Shown here piece by piece: positions 8,878 through 18,338 of a DNA stretch of 64,000 nt (position 1 is its first letter; each line of letters opens with the position of its first letter). The notes below the pieces were generated by a model. It was not told the DNA's origin, did no database searches, and saw only the letters and a list, made by a program, of their open reading frames with translations. This DNA is from Firmicutes bacterium CAG:194. Its GTDB lineage: Bacteria; Bacillota; Clostridia; Lachnospirales; Lachnospiraceae. The position numbers and the translations under genes are program-made. Location: the NCBI GenBank assembly GCA_000432915.1, contig HF995252.1, positions 5,882 to 69,881 on the forward strand, read 5' to 3'.

Positions 8878-10329
8878 ATGAGTAATGACAGATATGTAAG
8901 CCCGCTTTCAGAGCGTTATGCCAGCAAGGAGATGCAGTATATTTTTTCGCCTGATAAGAAATTCAGAACATGGAGAAGACTCTGGGTTGCACTTGCAGAG
9001 ACAGAGATGGAGCTGGGATTGTCCCAGGATGGCAAACCGGTCATCACACAGGAGCAGATCGATGAGCTGAAGGAGCATCTGGACGACATCAATTACGATG
9101 TGGCAAAGGAACGCGAAAAACAGGTCAGACATGATGTAATGAGCCATGTATACGCATACGGACAGCAGTGCCCGAAGGCAGCAGGTATCATCCATCTTGG
9201 CGCAACATCCTGCTATGTCGGTGACAATACCGATATCATTGTCATGGCAGAGGCGCTGCAGCTTGTTAAGAAGAAGCTGGTCAATGTGATCGATGAGCTT
9301 GCAAAATTTGCGGATAAATATAAAGAACTCCCGACACTGGCATTTACCCATTTCCAGCCTGCACAGCCTACAACAGTCGGCAAACGTGCCACACTCTGGG
9401 CGCAGGAATTTGTCATGGATCTTTCCGATCTGGATTATGTGGCTTCTACCTTAAAGCTGCTCGGTTCAAAAGGCACGACAGGTACACAGGCATCCTTCCA
9501 GGAGCTGTTTAACGGCGATCAGGAAACGATCGACAAGATCGATCCGATGATCGCGGCGAAAATGGGCTTTGAGGAATGCTATCCGGTATCAGGACAGACC
9601 TATTCCCGTAAAGTAGATACAAGAGTCTGCAATGTACTGGCAGGTATCGCAGCATCCGCACATAAGATGAGCAACGATATCCGTCTGCTGCAGCACTTAA
9701 AAGAAGTGGAAGAGCCTTTTGAAAAGAATCAGATCGGTTCCTCTGCAATGGCATATAAGAGAAATCCGATGAGAAGTGAGCGTATCGCGTCCTTATCCCG
9801 TTATGTGATGATCGATGCTTTAAATCCGGCGATCACTTCCGCAACACAGTGGTTTGAACGTACACTGGATGATTCTGCAAATAAGCGTCTTTCCATTCCG
9901 GAAGCATTTCTGGCAATCGACGGTATTTTAGATCTCTGCCTGAACGTAGTAGACGGTCTGGTTGTTTACGACAAAGTTATCACAAAGCATCTGATGGCAG
10001 AGCTTCCGTTCATGGCAACAGAAAATATCATGATGGATGCAGTCAAGATGGGCGGCAACAGACAGGAGCTGCATGAGAAGATCCGTCAGCTTTCCATGGA
10101 AGCAGGAAAGAATGTAAAGCAGGAAGGCAGGGACAACAATCTGCTTGAACTGATCGCTGCGGATGACAGCTTCCCGATGACACTGGAAGATCTGCAAAGC
10201 AGCATGGAGCCTGCAAGATATGTAGGCAGAGCACCGATCCAGGTAACTAAGTTTATCGAGCAGGTACTCAGGCCGGTACTGAAAGAAAATGAAGCTCTGC
10301 TTGGTGTTAAAGCAGAGATCAACGTATAA
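8878..10329 (+). CDS. purB: Adenylosuccinate lyase
   Basis: PurB removes fumarate from SAICAR and from adenylosuccinate, so it acts twice in AMP synthesis. 483 residues. The fumarase-superfamily signature GSSAMAYKRNP lies near residue 295, with the conserved GATSCYVGDN and TQASFQELF stretches upstream. I chose the ATG at 8878, 16 bp after the purF reading-frame end, because GATGAGGAG lies just before it; an in-frame ATG at 8833 would overlap purF. Expression probably depends on the purF promoter. A strong terminator follows. Confidence 0.95.
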   Translation: MSNDRYVSPLSERYASKEMQYIFSPDKKFRTWRRLWVALAETEMELGLSQDGKPVITQEQIDELKEHLDDINYDVAKEREKQVRHDVMSHVYAYGQQCPKAAGIIHLGATSCYVGDNTDIIVMAEALQLVKKKLVNVIDELAKFADKYKELPTLAFTHFQPAQPTTVGKRATLWAQEFVMDLSDLDYVASTLKLLGSKGTTGTQASFQELFNGDQETIDKIDPMIAAKMGFEECYPVSGQTYSRKVDTRVCNVLAGIAASAHKMSNDIRLLQHLKEVEEPFEKNQIGSSAMAYKRNPMRSERIASLSRYVMIDALNPAITSATQWFERTLDDSANKRLSIPEAFLAIDGILDLCLNVVDGLVVYDKVITKHLMAELPFMATENIMMDAVKMGGNRQELHEKIRQLSMEAGKNVKQEGRDNNLLELIAADDSFPMTLEDLQSSMEPARYVGRAPIQVTKFIEQVLRPVLKENEALLGVKAEINV

Positions 10330-10348
10330 AGTCTGAAAGACAAAAAGA

Positions 10349-10388
10349 AAGCGGTTTCCTGAGGGGTGGAAACCGCTTCCTTTTTTCT
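10349..10388 (+). terminator. Rho-independent terminator after purB
   Basis: Perfect 11-bp stem (AAGCGGTTTCC with GGAAACCGCTT), 8-nt loop, then CCTTTTTTCTT. Confidence 0.92.
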
Positions 10389-10592
10389 TATGAGGGATTC
10401 ATGAAAAAATATAAAGAGTTGAAACACTTATCAAAGATGAGAGGGTTGAGGGGTTTTCTTCATCTCTGATGCTGTTAGTATATTTGGAAAGTGTGTTCAA
10501 TTTGTGTTTTAATTTTTAAAAAAATATGAACTATATTAAGAAAATAGAAAACTGCCTGAAATGCTGGCAAAAGATATATGGAGAGAAAGATG

Positions 10593-11480
10593 ATGACGAC
10601 AAATCTGGAATATTATAAAGTGTTTTATTATGTAGCGGTCTGTCAGAGCATGACACTTGCAGCGGAAAGACTGATGATCTCACAGCCGGCGGTCAGCCAG
10701 TCAATGCGCCAGCTTGAAAAAGCACTGGATACAAAGCTGATCGTCAGATGTGCCAGAGGAATCCGCCTGACCCCGGAGGGAGAAATACTGTTTTCCTATA
10801 TCAAACAGGGATATGAAGAAATGCAGCAGGGGGAACAGGTGCTTTCCAAACTGAAAAATCTGGAATCGGGTGAGATCCGGATCGGTGCTTCCGATATGAC
10901 ACTGCAGTTTTACCTGCTTCCGTATCTGGATCTGTTTCACCAGAAATACCCGGCGATCAAAGTACATGTCACGAACGGCCCGACCCCCGAGACATTGATG
11001 TATCTGAAAGAAGGTAAGATTGATTTCGGTGTTGTAACGGAGCCCTTTGCAGAAGATGAGACAATGGACATCCAGGTCGTGCGTGAGGTGGAGGATATCT
11101 TTGTGGCGGCGCACCGCTATACCCAGTTGAAAAATCATATGGTTGATCTGCATGAGCTGCCTGATTATCCGGTTATTTTTCTGGAAAAAAATACAAGTAC
11201 AAGAAAATATGTCGATCAGGTGCTGGAAAAACACGGTGTATCCTTAAATCCTGAATTTGAACTTGCAACGTCTGATATGATCGTGCAGTTTGCTTTGAGA
11301 AATCTGGGGATTGGATGTGTGATGCGCGATTTTGCGCAGCCCTATCTGGAAGAAGGAAGGCTGTTTGCGCTCCGTTTCCACCAGATGCTGCCCAAGCGGC
11401 ATATGTGTGTAGTAACAAATAAGCAGCTGCCAAAAAGTATGGCAGCTGCCCGTCTGTTAGAATTATTAAGATCTGAATAA
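10593..11480 (+). CDS. LysR-family transcriptional regulator
   Basis: 295 residues. The winged helix-turn-helix is at residues 1-60 (LEYYKVFYYVAVCQSMTLAAERL then SQPAVSQSMRQLEKAL), followed by a periplasmic-binding-protein-like effector domain (about 90-290). AGAG at 10580-10585 fits the ATGs at 10590 or 10593 better than the upstream in-frame ATG at 10578, which would itself overlap the RBS. It is a single gene between purB and a convergent gene; target and ligand are not evident. The 200 bp before it are AT-rich and hold no other gene. Confidence 0.9.
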   Translation: MTTNLEYYKVFYYVAVCQSMTLAAERLMISQPAVSQSMRQLEKALDTKLIVRCARGIRLTPEGEILFSYIKQGYEEMQQGEQVLSKLKNLESGEIRIGASDMTLQFYLLPYLDLFHQKYPAIKVHVTNGPTPETLMYLKEGKIDFGVVTEPFAEDETMDIQVVREVEDIFVAAHRYTQLKNHMVDLHELPDYPVIFLEKNTSTRKYVDQVLEKHGVSLNPEFELATSDMIVQFALRNLGIGCVMRDFAQPYLEEGRLFALRFHQMLPKRHMCVVTNKQLPKSMAAARLLELLRSE

Positions 11481-11488
11481 GCGGTAGT

Positions 11489-11857
11489 TTACTGTGGACC
11501 GATGTATTCGGAATCGCCGAAACCAAGGATCATGTAGAAGATCGGTTTCAGGAAAAGAATACCGAAGCCGAAGCCTGTGCCCTGTCCGTAAGCTTTTGCC
11601 ATCTTGAAAGAAAGCATGATATCAAAGATGAAGCCAACACAAGGAACAAAGGTCAGTAAGAATAACCAGCCTGTGCCCCAGCCGATGTCGTACACGCAGT
11701 AGAGGTTGTAAAACGGAATCAGGCTTGCCCAGCCCGGTTTGCCGGCTTTCTCAAACATCTTCCACATACCGATCACACATGCAATGTAAAATACCAGTAT
11801 GAAAAGATAGTAAGCAGTACCAATGCCTGCCCCTACAGCAGAATAATAATTGTCCAT
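11489..11857 (-). CDS. DUF5684-type small membrane protein
   Basis: 122 residues with about four hydrophobic segments. The motif GKPGWASLIPFYNLY (about 39-53) followed by paired Gly-Trp and a C-terminal FKMAKAYGQGTGFGFGILFL stretch are hallmarks I associate with DUF5684, often found alone or fused to signal peptidases. RBS GGGAGG lies before the ATG. It is convergent with the LysR gene, 8 bp apart with no clear terminator between. The function is unknown. Confidence 0.75.
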   Translation of the reverse strand: MDNYYSAVGAGIGTAYYLFILVFYIACVIGMWKMFEKAGKPGWASLIPFYNLYCVYDIGWGTGWLFLLTFVPCVGFIFDIMLSFKMAKAYGQGTGFGFGILFLKPIFYMILGFGDSEYIGPQ

Positions 11858-12055
11858 GTGAATTTCCTCCCTTATAAGAATGTTCTCCTATAGCTTATCA
11901 TATGAATAAAATCATGTCGACGTTATCTGATAAATAAAATCTTAATTCTTTATAAATTTTTTATATTTGCTTAATTTTTTAATTTAGGAATGGTGCAGAT
12001 TGTACTATAATGTCTCATATTGTATTGCATATTTACCGCATGGCTCCTTTCAGGG

Positions 12056-13366
12056 TCAGCCACGGAACATCTGCGCAGCAAGCGCACATAAGGCTTCCTG
12101 GTCAGTGCATGCCATGAGTTCTCTGGCGGAATGCATGGAAAGAATCGGAACGCCTGCATCAACACACGGGATTGCCAGCTTGGCGGATGTAATGCTGCCA
12201 AGTGTGGAGCCGCCTCTCTGATCGGAGCGGTTCACAAATTTCTTGTATGGAATGTTGTGCTGTCTGCAGATGCCTTCGATCACACTGACATAGGAAGAAT
12301 CCGTTGCATAAGACTGTCTGGCGGATAATTTCAGTGCAACACCGTCGCCGAGACAGATCTGGCAGGTCGGATCATTTTTATCCGGATAATTCGGATGTAA
12401 GCCATGGGCAACATCCAGAGAAAGACAGAGCCCCTCTGCGATCGTGCAGGAAAGCATTTCCTCCGAAAAACCGAGCGCAGCAAAGATGCGCTTTAACAGA
12501 TCCATTGTCATGACAGAGCCTGCGCCCTGCTTGGTAGCACTGCCGATCTCCTCATTGTGATAAAAGGCGGAAATGCAAATATGATCTTCTTTGGTATCAG
12601 CATGCAGAAGGGCGGATAAAGCAGCCTGTACACTGGAATAATTATCGATGCGCGGGCAAGAGAAAAATTCGCCGTTCAGCCCGACTTCTGCACTGGGATC
12701 CGCATTGTATAAAAACAGCTCATAGTCCAGAATGTCTTCTGCCTTGCAGCCTGTGAGCAGCTCCAGATAGTGCAGGAAATAATCGGATTTTTCATCTGCT
12801 CCAAGGCGCGCTACAAGCGGCAGAAGCTGGAGCTGCGGATTAAGCTGTATGCCCTTGTTGATCTCCGGATTCATATGGATGGCAAGTCCCGGAATGATAG
12901 CAACCGGCTTCTTGGAGTCGATCAGATGCGTGACCGGATGGAAAGCGTCTTTTCCTTTTGTACAGACTTTGCCTGCAATGCCGAGCGGTCTGTCCAGCCA
13001 GCTTGTATATACAGCGCCGCCATACGGCTCGATATTGAGTTTGCCATAGCTTCCCTGTGTCAGCTCAGGCTGTGGTTTTATCAGAAAAGAAGGCCAGTCT
13101 GTATGCGCCGTGATCATACGCAGCTTTGGCAGCTTTTTGCCTGCAGAGACTTTCTTGCCGACCGTAAAGGCAATGCAGGTTGCGTCGTAAAGATCGATAT
13201 AATATTTTCCGCCGGGTGTAAGGGAAATCGGCTCATTTTTGGGAAGTGCAAGAAAGCCGGCTTTCTTGAGCGTGTCCTCGCAGTATTTACAGCAGTGGAA
13301 CGGGGAATGGGCACTCTGGGACAGTACGGAGAGTGCATCTATGGCGGATCGTGTATTTGTTTGCAT
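12056..13366 (-). CDS. M18-family aminopeptidase
   Basis: 436 residues, aspartyl/leucyl aminopeptidase of clan MH with a two-metal centre. The metal-site motifs are visible: AHTDWP (first metal His, about residue 90), the DNYSSV stretch with its bridging Asp (about 242), NEEIGSAT with the catalytic and metal Glu pair (about 271), and the C-terminal SMHSARELM His. Cytosolic, no signal peptide. RBS AAGGAG precedes the ATG. It is divergent from purA across a 300-bp gap that holds the purA promoter and no other gene. Its likely role is peptide turnover. Confidence 0.93.
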   Translation of the reverse strand: MQTNTRSAIDALSVLSQSAHSPFHCCKYCEDTLKKAGFLALPKNEPISLTPGGKYYIDLYDATCIAFTVGKKVSAGKKLPKLRMITAHTDWPSFLIKPQPELTQGSYGKLNIEPYGGAVYTSWLDRPLGIAGKVCTKGKDAFHPVTHLIDSKKPVAIIPGLAIHMNPEINKGIQLNPQLQLLPLVARLGADEKSDYFLHYLELLTGCKAEDILDYELFLYNADPSAEVGLNGEFFSCPRIDNYSSVQAALSALLHADTKEDHICISAFYHNEEIGSATKQGAGSVMTMDLLKRIFAALGFSEEMLSCTIAEGLCLSLDVAHGLHPNYPDKNDPTCQICLGDGVALKLSARQSYATDSSYVSVIEGICRQHNIPYKKFVNRSDQRGGSTLGSITSAKLAIPCVDAGVPILSMHSARELMACTDQEALCALAAQMFRG

Positions 13367-13557
13367 GATAAATCTCCTTCATTAAAAATAGGTATTACTA
13401 GTCAACGGATAGAGGTAATAAACCTTCTGACAGTATGATTCATTATAGTAGAAATTATCCTTGATTTCAATGAATGTCCGGAATCTCCTGCGGAAAAAAC
13501 TATTTACTTTACATAAGACTGATAAATAAGCATATATTATGGCAAATATAAAAAATA

Positions 13558-13586
13558 TTGATTTTACTTATGAATCAATATAGTAT
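13558..13586 (+). promoter_or_regulatory. Sigma-A promoter of purA
   Basis: TTGATT, 17 bp, then TAGTAT, about 80 bp before the purA ATG. Confidence 0.5.
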
Positions 13587-13610
13587 ATACTATATCTGTA
13601 TCAAAAAAGG

Positions 13611-13637
13611 GACTGCCTGCGGGCAGCTTGATTTTTA
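13611..13637 (+). promoter_or_regulatory. Small hairpin in the purA leader
   Basis: CTGCC, loop TGCG, GGCAG, then CTTGATTTTT, between the likely promoter and the RBS AAAAGGAG. It could be a weak attenuator. The stem is only 5 bp and no alternative pairing was found. Confidence 0.3.
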
Positions 13638-13666
13638 GAATTTCTGCTAAAAGGAGAATGTGAACT

Positions 13667-14971
13667 ATGGTAAAAGCAGTTGTAGGCGCTAACTGGGGCG
13701 ACGAAGGAAAAGGTAAGATTACAGATATGCTGGCAAAAGAGGCAGATATCATCATCCGTTTTCAGGGTGGAGCCAATGCCGGACATACGATCGTAAATGA
13801 TTACGGAAAGTTTGCACTTCATACATTACCGTCAGGTGTGTTCTACGGACATACAACAAGTATTATCGGTAATGGTGTTGCACTGAACATTCCGGTTTTA
13901 TTCAATGAAATGAAATCTATTACAGACCGCGATGTGCCAAAGCCGAAGCTTCTGGTTTCTGACAGATGTCAGATGGTGATGCCATATCACATTTTATTTG
14001 ATCAATATGAAGAGGAACGTCTTGGCGGTAAGTCATTCGGTTCCACAAAATCAGGTATCGCACCTTTCTATTCCGATAAGTATGCAAAGATCGGTTTCCA
14101 GGTAAGCGAGCTGTTTGAAGATGAGGACGAGCTGAGAGAAAAGGTTGTCCGTGTATGTGAGACAAAGAATGTTTTACTGGAGCATTTATATCATAAACCG
14201 CTTTTAAATCCGGACGAGCTGATGCAGACACTGAAAGAGTATAAGGAAATGGTAGAACCTTATGTATGCAACGTTTCTTTATATCTTGACAAGGCGATCA
14301 AGGAAGGAAAGAACATCCTGTTAGAGGGTCAGCTTGGTACGTTAAAGGATCCGGATCATGGAATTTACCCAATGGTAACTTCTTCTTCCACACTGGCAGC
14401 TTACGGTGCAGTCGGTGCAGGTATCCCGCCATACGAGATCAAGCAGATCATCACAGTCTGCAAGGCATATTCTTCCGCAGTCGGCGGTGGTGCATTTGTA
14501 TCCGAGATCTTCGGAGACGAAGCAGATGAGCTGAGACGCCGCGGTGGTGATGGCGGTGAGTTTGGTGCAACAACAGGACGTCCGAGAAGAATGGGATGGT
14601 TTGACTGTGTTGCTTCCAAGTACGGCTGTCGTCTGCAGGGTACAACAGATGTTGCATTTACGGTTCTGGATGTACTTGGTTATCTGGATGAAATTCCGGT
14701 ATGTGTCGGTTATGAGATCAACGGAGAAGTGACAACAGAGTTCCCTGTTACACATGATCTGGAGAAAGCAAAACCGGTTCTGAAAGTATTACCGGGCTGG
14801 AAAAACCAGAGAGAAGATATCAGAGGCATTAAGAAGTTTGAAGATCTGCCGGAGAACTGCCGCAAGTATGTGGAATTTATCGAGGAACAGATTGGTTACC
14901 CGATCACAATGGTAAGTAACGGACCGGGCAGAAATGATATCATCTACAGAGAAAGTTCACTGAAGAAATAA
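13667..14971 (+). CDS. purA: Adenylosuccinate synthase
   Basis: PurA condenses IMP and aspartate using GTP, feeding PurB in this same window. 434 residues, normal length. The N-terminal GTP loop GDEGKGK (11-17) contains the catalytic Asp. NAGHT with the catalytic His (about 38-42), QLGTLKDPDHG and the Arg-rich GATTGRPRRMGWFD (about 303-316) are all present. RBS AAAAGGAG sits 10 bp before the ATG. Monocistronic, ended by a strong bidirectional terminator. Confidence 0.97.
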   Translation: MVKAVVGANWGDEGKGKITDMLAKEADIIIRFQGGANAGHTIVNDYGKFALHTLPSGVFYGHTTSIIGNGVALNIPVLFNEMKSITDRDVPKPKLLVSDRCQMVMPYHILFDQYEEERLGGKSFGSTKSGIAPFYSDKYAKIGFQVSELFEDEDELREKVVRVCETKNVLLEHLYHKPLLNPDELMQTLKEYKEMVEPYVCNVSLYLDKAIKEGKNILLEGQLGTLKDPDHGIYPMVTSSSTLAAYGAVGAGIPPYEIKQIITVCKAYSSAVGGGAFVSEIFGDEADELRRRGGDGGEFGATTGRPRRMGWFDCVASKYGCRLQGTTDVAFTVLDVLGYLDEIPVCVGYEINGEVTTEFPVTHDLEKAKPVLKVLPGWKNQREDIRGIKKFEDLPENCRKYVEFIEEQIGYPITMVSNGPGRNDIIYRESSLKK

Positions 14972-14988
14972 TAGATAAAGAGTATACG

Positions 14989-15030
14989 AAAAAACACCAG
15001 ATCCCGAATTCAGGATCTGGTGTTTTTTTT
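14989..15030. terminator. Bidirectional terminator shared by purA and the convergent small membrane gene
   Basis: Perfect stem of at least 11 bp (ACACCAGATCC with GGATCTGGTGT), loop CGAATTCA, with an A-run on the left and a T-run on the right, so it can end transcription in both directions. Confidence 0.92.
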
Positions 15031-15318
15031 GGAAAGCGTCACTTGTTCCGCTTCTTCTTTCTGTTTCTGGTCTTTGATGGCTTTTGTGGCAGGCATATTG
15101 TCAAAATCGGCAATGGTATGCTTGTTTGTCAGCTTGCCATACATCCAGATGTAAAGCCAGAGGATGATCGGAATGAAGATCGTTGCAAACAGACTGACCT
15201 TGAACATTCTGCCCGCGCCGTCGAAATTGAAGATGGCACAGATGAGTGTGATGATATAAAGAAGTACCAGAGCGGCGATTCCGATGATCGCCAGAATACG
15301 TTGCTTTTTGGAATACAT
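15010..15318 (-). CDS. Small two-helix membrane protein
   Basis: 102 residues if started at the ATG at 15318, which has AAAGGAAGG 10 bp upstream; longer in-frame extensions lack an RBS and look non-coding. Two hydrophobic segments (about 8-28 and 38-58) are followed by a charged cytoplasmic tail (KDQKQKEEAEQV). The stop codon sits in the loop of the shared terminator, so the last residues are encoded by the terminator stem. No family recognised. Confidence 0.65.
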   Translation of the reverse strand: MYSKKQRILAIIGIAALVLLYIITLICAIFNFDGAGRMFKVSLFATIFIPIILWLYIWMYGKLTNKHTIADFDNMPATKAIKDQKQKEEAEQVTLSKKNTRS

Positions 15319-15496
15319 ATAACAGAATCCTTCCTTTCGATATCGGGCAGCATAAAAACAGAATAAAGCTGTAATACGGATCATTCGGTTAGTATGCCTG
15401 AAATAATAATTGTATTGTACTATACTAACATAGAAAGCTTCTGTGGTCAAAAAACAAATCGTGCATGGCAAAATAAACAAATAACAACAGGGACTG

Positions 15497-15525
15497 TTGT
15501 TTAATGCACGCTGCAATGCTATACT
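15497..15525 (+). promoter_or_regulatory. Sigma-A promoter of the pseudokinase gene
   Basis: TTGTTT, 17 bp, then TATACT, 24 bp before the ATG, leaving a short leader with the RBS AAAGGAG. Confidence 0.6.
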
Positions 15526-15549
15526 AAGGAATGCAAAGGAGTTTGGGGT

Positions 15550-17040
15550 ATGAAGAAGAAAATAACAATAGAAGCGCATCTGTTACAGCCGGGGATGACA
15601 CTGGCAGACAGAAGATACCGGATCGATTCACTTCTGGGGAATAACGGCATTATGGTTACCTACAAAGGTTATGATACATTCCGTAAAAAAGTAGTTGTCA
15701 TCAGGGAACTGTTTCCTGTTGATATCGTGGAAAGAGACAGGCTGCATGACTATCATCTGGACTGCAAGAAGCTTTCCGATGAAGCTCTGTTTGAATCCAT
15801 GAAGGAGCATGTGATCGGCCGGGTAAAGAAGCTGATCCGTATGTATCCGGTGGAAGGGATCGCCAATGTACTGACTTTTCTGGAAGAACGCGGAACTGTA
15901 TACAGCATAGAAGAATATGTGGAAGGTATGACACTTGACAAGTATCTGTTAAAGCGTCACAGTGCCAAGTTTACCGTAGAAGATCTGATGAAGCTGCTCG
16001 CACCTGTCATACAGACTCTGGCAAAACTGCATCAGGACGGCATCTGCCATCTGGCACTTTCGCCGCAGCAGATTATGGTGCTGCCAGACAGGAAGACCGT
16101 AATTGTCGGCTTTACCAATCCGATGGAGGATATCGCTGCCCCGCAGCTAAAAGATCCGGGCGTGCGGCAGGACGGTTATGCGCCGGTAGAGCTTTATCTG
16201 CCGGAAGCCAAGAGAAGCAGCAAAACAGACCAGTATGCCATGGCGGCTATTTTGTACCGCTATGTAACGGGAGAAAAACTGCCGGCTTATTATGAGCGGA
16301 TCAATGAAGAAAAGGAAAGTACACCGCCGCAGCAGATGCAGACACGGATCATGGATTTCCAGAGTGAAGCCATCATGAAGGCGGCTTCTATTTATGATTT
16401 TGACAGATACGAGGATCTGGAGACGTTTCGGAAAGCACTTCTGCCTTCCGATATGGATATGGATTCTCTGTACAGTGAGCAGGAGACAACCAAAACACTG
16501 AAACGGAAACCGTTCTGGTATGCATATGAGCAGAAAAAGCTGCACCGGTATTATGCGGTGATCGCCGCCCTTTTGCTTGTGGCAGTTATTGTGCTGGGAC
16601 CGCGGCTGTATCAGGTAGGACTGGATATCAGGATCAATCATTTTTATGATAAATTTAACAACGCTTCCTTATATGAACAGTGTCAGATGCTGGAAAATCT
16701 ATCCAAAAAGCAGAGACAACATTACACAAATGACTACGTGGATATGGACAGTACGCTGACGGATGAAGAACGTTCCAAGGCGATGGAAGCGAAATATTAT
16801 GATTTCCAGTTAAATAAATATGTGCTGTATGATAAGGTGGATCAAAGCCGGACATATTATGAGTATATGAAGATCGATCTGCGTGACGGTTATGCATGGG
16901 TGGATTATAACAGCGATACGACAAATACACATACGGAGATCCGTTTCCCACAGGAAAAAGACGGAAGCTACTATGTGCAGATCGAAACCGTAGATGAAAA
17001 GGGAAATCGGAAAAACGAGACAGTTTACGCAAAGCCGTAA
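15550..17040 (+). CDS. Membrane-anchored protein-kinase-like protein (pseudokinase)
   Basis: 496 residues. Residues 15-300 have a Ser/Thr kinase outline: glycine-loop-like LLGNNGIMVTYKGYD (about 29-43), a beta-3 strand VVVIRELFP where the VAIK lysine is replaced (Arg follows), helix C, hinge YSIEEYVEGMTLDKYL, and a catalytic-loop position reading HLALSPQQIMV instead of HRDxxxxN. The DFG position reads VGF. All three catalytic signatures are therefore lost, so it should not phosphorylate by the usual mechanism. One membrane helix (about 331-350) leads to an extracytoplasmic C-terminal domain of ~145 residues with no known fold. Monocistronic. Confidence 0.75.
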   Translation: MKKKITIEAHLLQPGMTLADRRYRIDSLLGNNGIMVTYKGYDTFRKKVVVIRELFPVDIVERDRLHDYHLDCKKLSDEALFESMKEHVIGRVKKLIRMYPVEGIANVLTFLEERGTVYSIEEYVEGMTLDKYLLKRHSAKFTVEDLMKLLAPVIQTLAKLHQDGICHLALSPQQIMVLPDRKTVIVGFTNPMEDIAAPQLKDPGVRQDGYAPVELYLPEAKRSSKTDQYAMAAILYRYVTGEKLPAYYERINEEKESTPPQQMQTRIMDFQSEAIMKAASIYDFDRYEDLETFRKALLPSDMDMDSLYSEQETTKTLKRKPFWYAYEQKKLHRYYAVIAALLLVAVIVLGPRLYQVGLDIRINHFYDKFNNASLYEQCQMLENLSKKQRQHYTNDYVDMDSTLTDEERSKAMEAKYYDFQLNKYVLYDKVDQSRTYYEYMKIDLRDGYAWVDYNSDTTNTHTEIRFPQEKDGSYYVQIETVDEKGNRKNETVYAKP

Positions 17041-17047
17041 AAAACCT

Positions 17048-17076
17048 TTGAAAAATAGGGCAAAATAGTATATACT
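17048..17076 (+). promoter_or_regulatory. Sigma-A promoter of the SEC-C protein gene
   Basis: TTGAAA, 17 bp, then TATACT, 66 bp before the ATG. Confidence 0.6.
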
Positions 17077-17141
17077 GTCTTGGTATATAGCAGGCAGAGC
17101 CTGCAAGAACGAATGGAAGAAGAAATAAGGAGTATACAAAA

Positions 17142-17648
17142 ATGGCATTATTAGAACAGTGGCGCTCTATGGCGTATTCAGAAACAGCAAACAAGGGTGA
17201 TTTAAAAAGACTTTGGCAGAAATATTTTCTGAAAGAAAAAGAAATTTATGCACAGCTTCTGGAAGATCCTGATACAGAAGTAAGGGGCACAGTAAAAGAA
17301 TTGGCTGAAAAATATAATGTAGATATCATGACAATGACAGGCTTTTTGGATGGTATCAATGATTCTTTGGTAGAAGCAAATCCGATCGAAGAGATGGAAG
17401 AAGATACACCTGTCAGCTTAAAGTTTGACAAAGCACTTCTGTACAAAAACATGGTTGGTGCAGAAGCTGACTGGTTATACGGTCTGCCACAGTGGGAAAA
17501 GATCTTCGATGAGGAAACAAGAAAAGCACTTTACAAAGAGCAGAAGAGCTCTACAACGATCGTAAAAGAGCAGAAGATCTATCCTAACGATCCATGTCCT
17601 TGTGGAAGTGGCAAGAAATACAAAAAATGTTGTGGAAGAAATAAATAA
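17142..17648 (+). CDS. SEC-C metal-binding domain protein
   Basis: 168 residues. A helical, acidic N-terminal region of ~145 residues is joined to a classic C-terminal SEC-C zinc motif, [14 protein letters not shown] (about 152-165), of the kind that ends SecA and many small cytosolic proteins. The N-terminal region is a conserved Clostridia type without assigned function. RBS AAGGAG precedes the ATG. The next gene begins 25 bp downstream with its own RBS, so they are likely co-transcribed. Confidence 0.8.
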   Translation: MALLEQWRSMAYSETANKGDLKRLWQKYFLKEKEIYAQLLEDPDTEVRGTVKELAEKYNVDIMTMTGFLDGINDSLVEANPIEEMEEDTPVSLKFDKALLYKNMVGAEADWLYGLPQWEKIFDEETRKALYKEQKSSTTIVKEQKIYPNDPCPCGSGKKYKKCCGRNK

Positions 17649-17672
17649 GTGCCGGAAGGCAGGAGGTGACAC

Positions 17673-17906
17673 ATGCTTCAATTTAAAAAAATGGTAAAAG
17701 AAAAAATGGAGCTTTTGTTTGATGGCGAGATCACATTGTTAAAGACAGATTTCTGGCTGGCTGCACTTGTCATCTTCTTACTTGGTGTATTGTATGGTCT
17801 CATGAAGGCACCTCTCACACATGGCATTACAGTAAGCTGTGGCAATAATAATGGCAATACATGGCTGCCGGATGATCTGGAAGAAGATTTTGATGAGAAT
17901 GAATAA
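17673..17906 (+). CDS. Small single-pass membrane protein
   Basis: 77 residues. A basic N-terminus is followed by one hydrophobic helix (about 27-45) and an Asn-rich, acidic C-terminus (DDLEEDFDENE). RBS AGGAGGTG lies 7 bp before the ATG. It follows the SEC-C gene in the same direction. No family recognised. Confidence 0.6.
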   Translation: MLQFKKMVKEKMELLFDGEITLLKTDFWLAALVIFLLGVLYGLMKAPLTHGITVSCGNNNGNTWLPDDLEEDFDENE

Positions 17907-18005
17907 TTCGGAAAAGTCAAAATGCTTTTAAACAGGGGTATCGTATAAAATCACATGAAAAAGCACATACTACTTCTACGGGAAAACCCGGAAGGAGGAA
18001 GAAAA

Positions 18006-18320
18006 ATGGTTACTTTAAAATGTGATGTGCGTACCTGTACCTATAACAAAGAAAACTGCTGCTGCAAGGGCGATATCAGTGTCGGTGGTAAAAGTGCCTG
18101 TGACTGTTCACAGACATGCTGCGATTCCTTTAAAGAAGCAAAGGGCGATCAGTACCTGAGTGCTTTGGAGCATCCGAGCAAAATGATCGATATCGACTGC
18201 GAGGCAGTGAAATGTATTTATAATTCCGATTATAAATGCAACGCCGATAATGTAAAGATCGGTGGAAGCAATGCCTGCGATTGTCAGCAGACAAGCTGCG
18301 CAACCTTTAGAGAACGATAA
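18006..18320 (+). CDS. DUF1540 double-repeat cysteine-rich protein
   Basis: 104 residues made of two DUF1540 units of ~45 residues, each with a Cys-x3-5-Cys-xY start, a central Cys, a conserved I-x-VGG or IGG strand and a C-terminal ACDCxQTxCxxF. The pattern suggests a small metal- or disulfide-stabilised domain. The start is set by GGAAGGAGGAAG just before the ATG at 18006; an upstream in-frame ATG at 17955 lacks an RBS. A terminator follows directly. Common in spore-forming Clostridia; function unknown. Confidence 0.88.
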   Translation: MVTLKCDVRTCTYNKENCCCKGDISVGGKSACDCSQTCCDSFKEAKGDQYLSALEHPSKMIDIDCEAVKCIYNSDYKCNADNVKIGGSNACDCQQTSCATFRER

Positions 18321-18338
18321 AATGAAGGCATACGGGAG

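Noticed and set aside
15319..15579. N-terminal extension of the small membrane gene to 15579
   Set aside because: No RBS at the distal start, overlaps the pseudokinase gene and promoter; AAAGGAAGG supports 15318.
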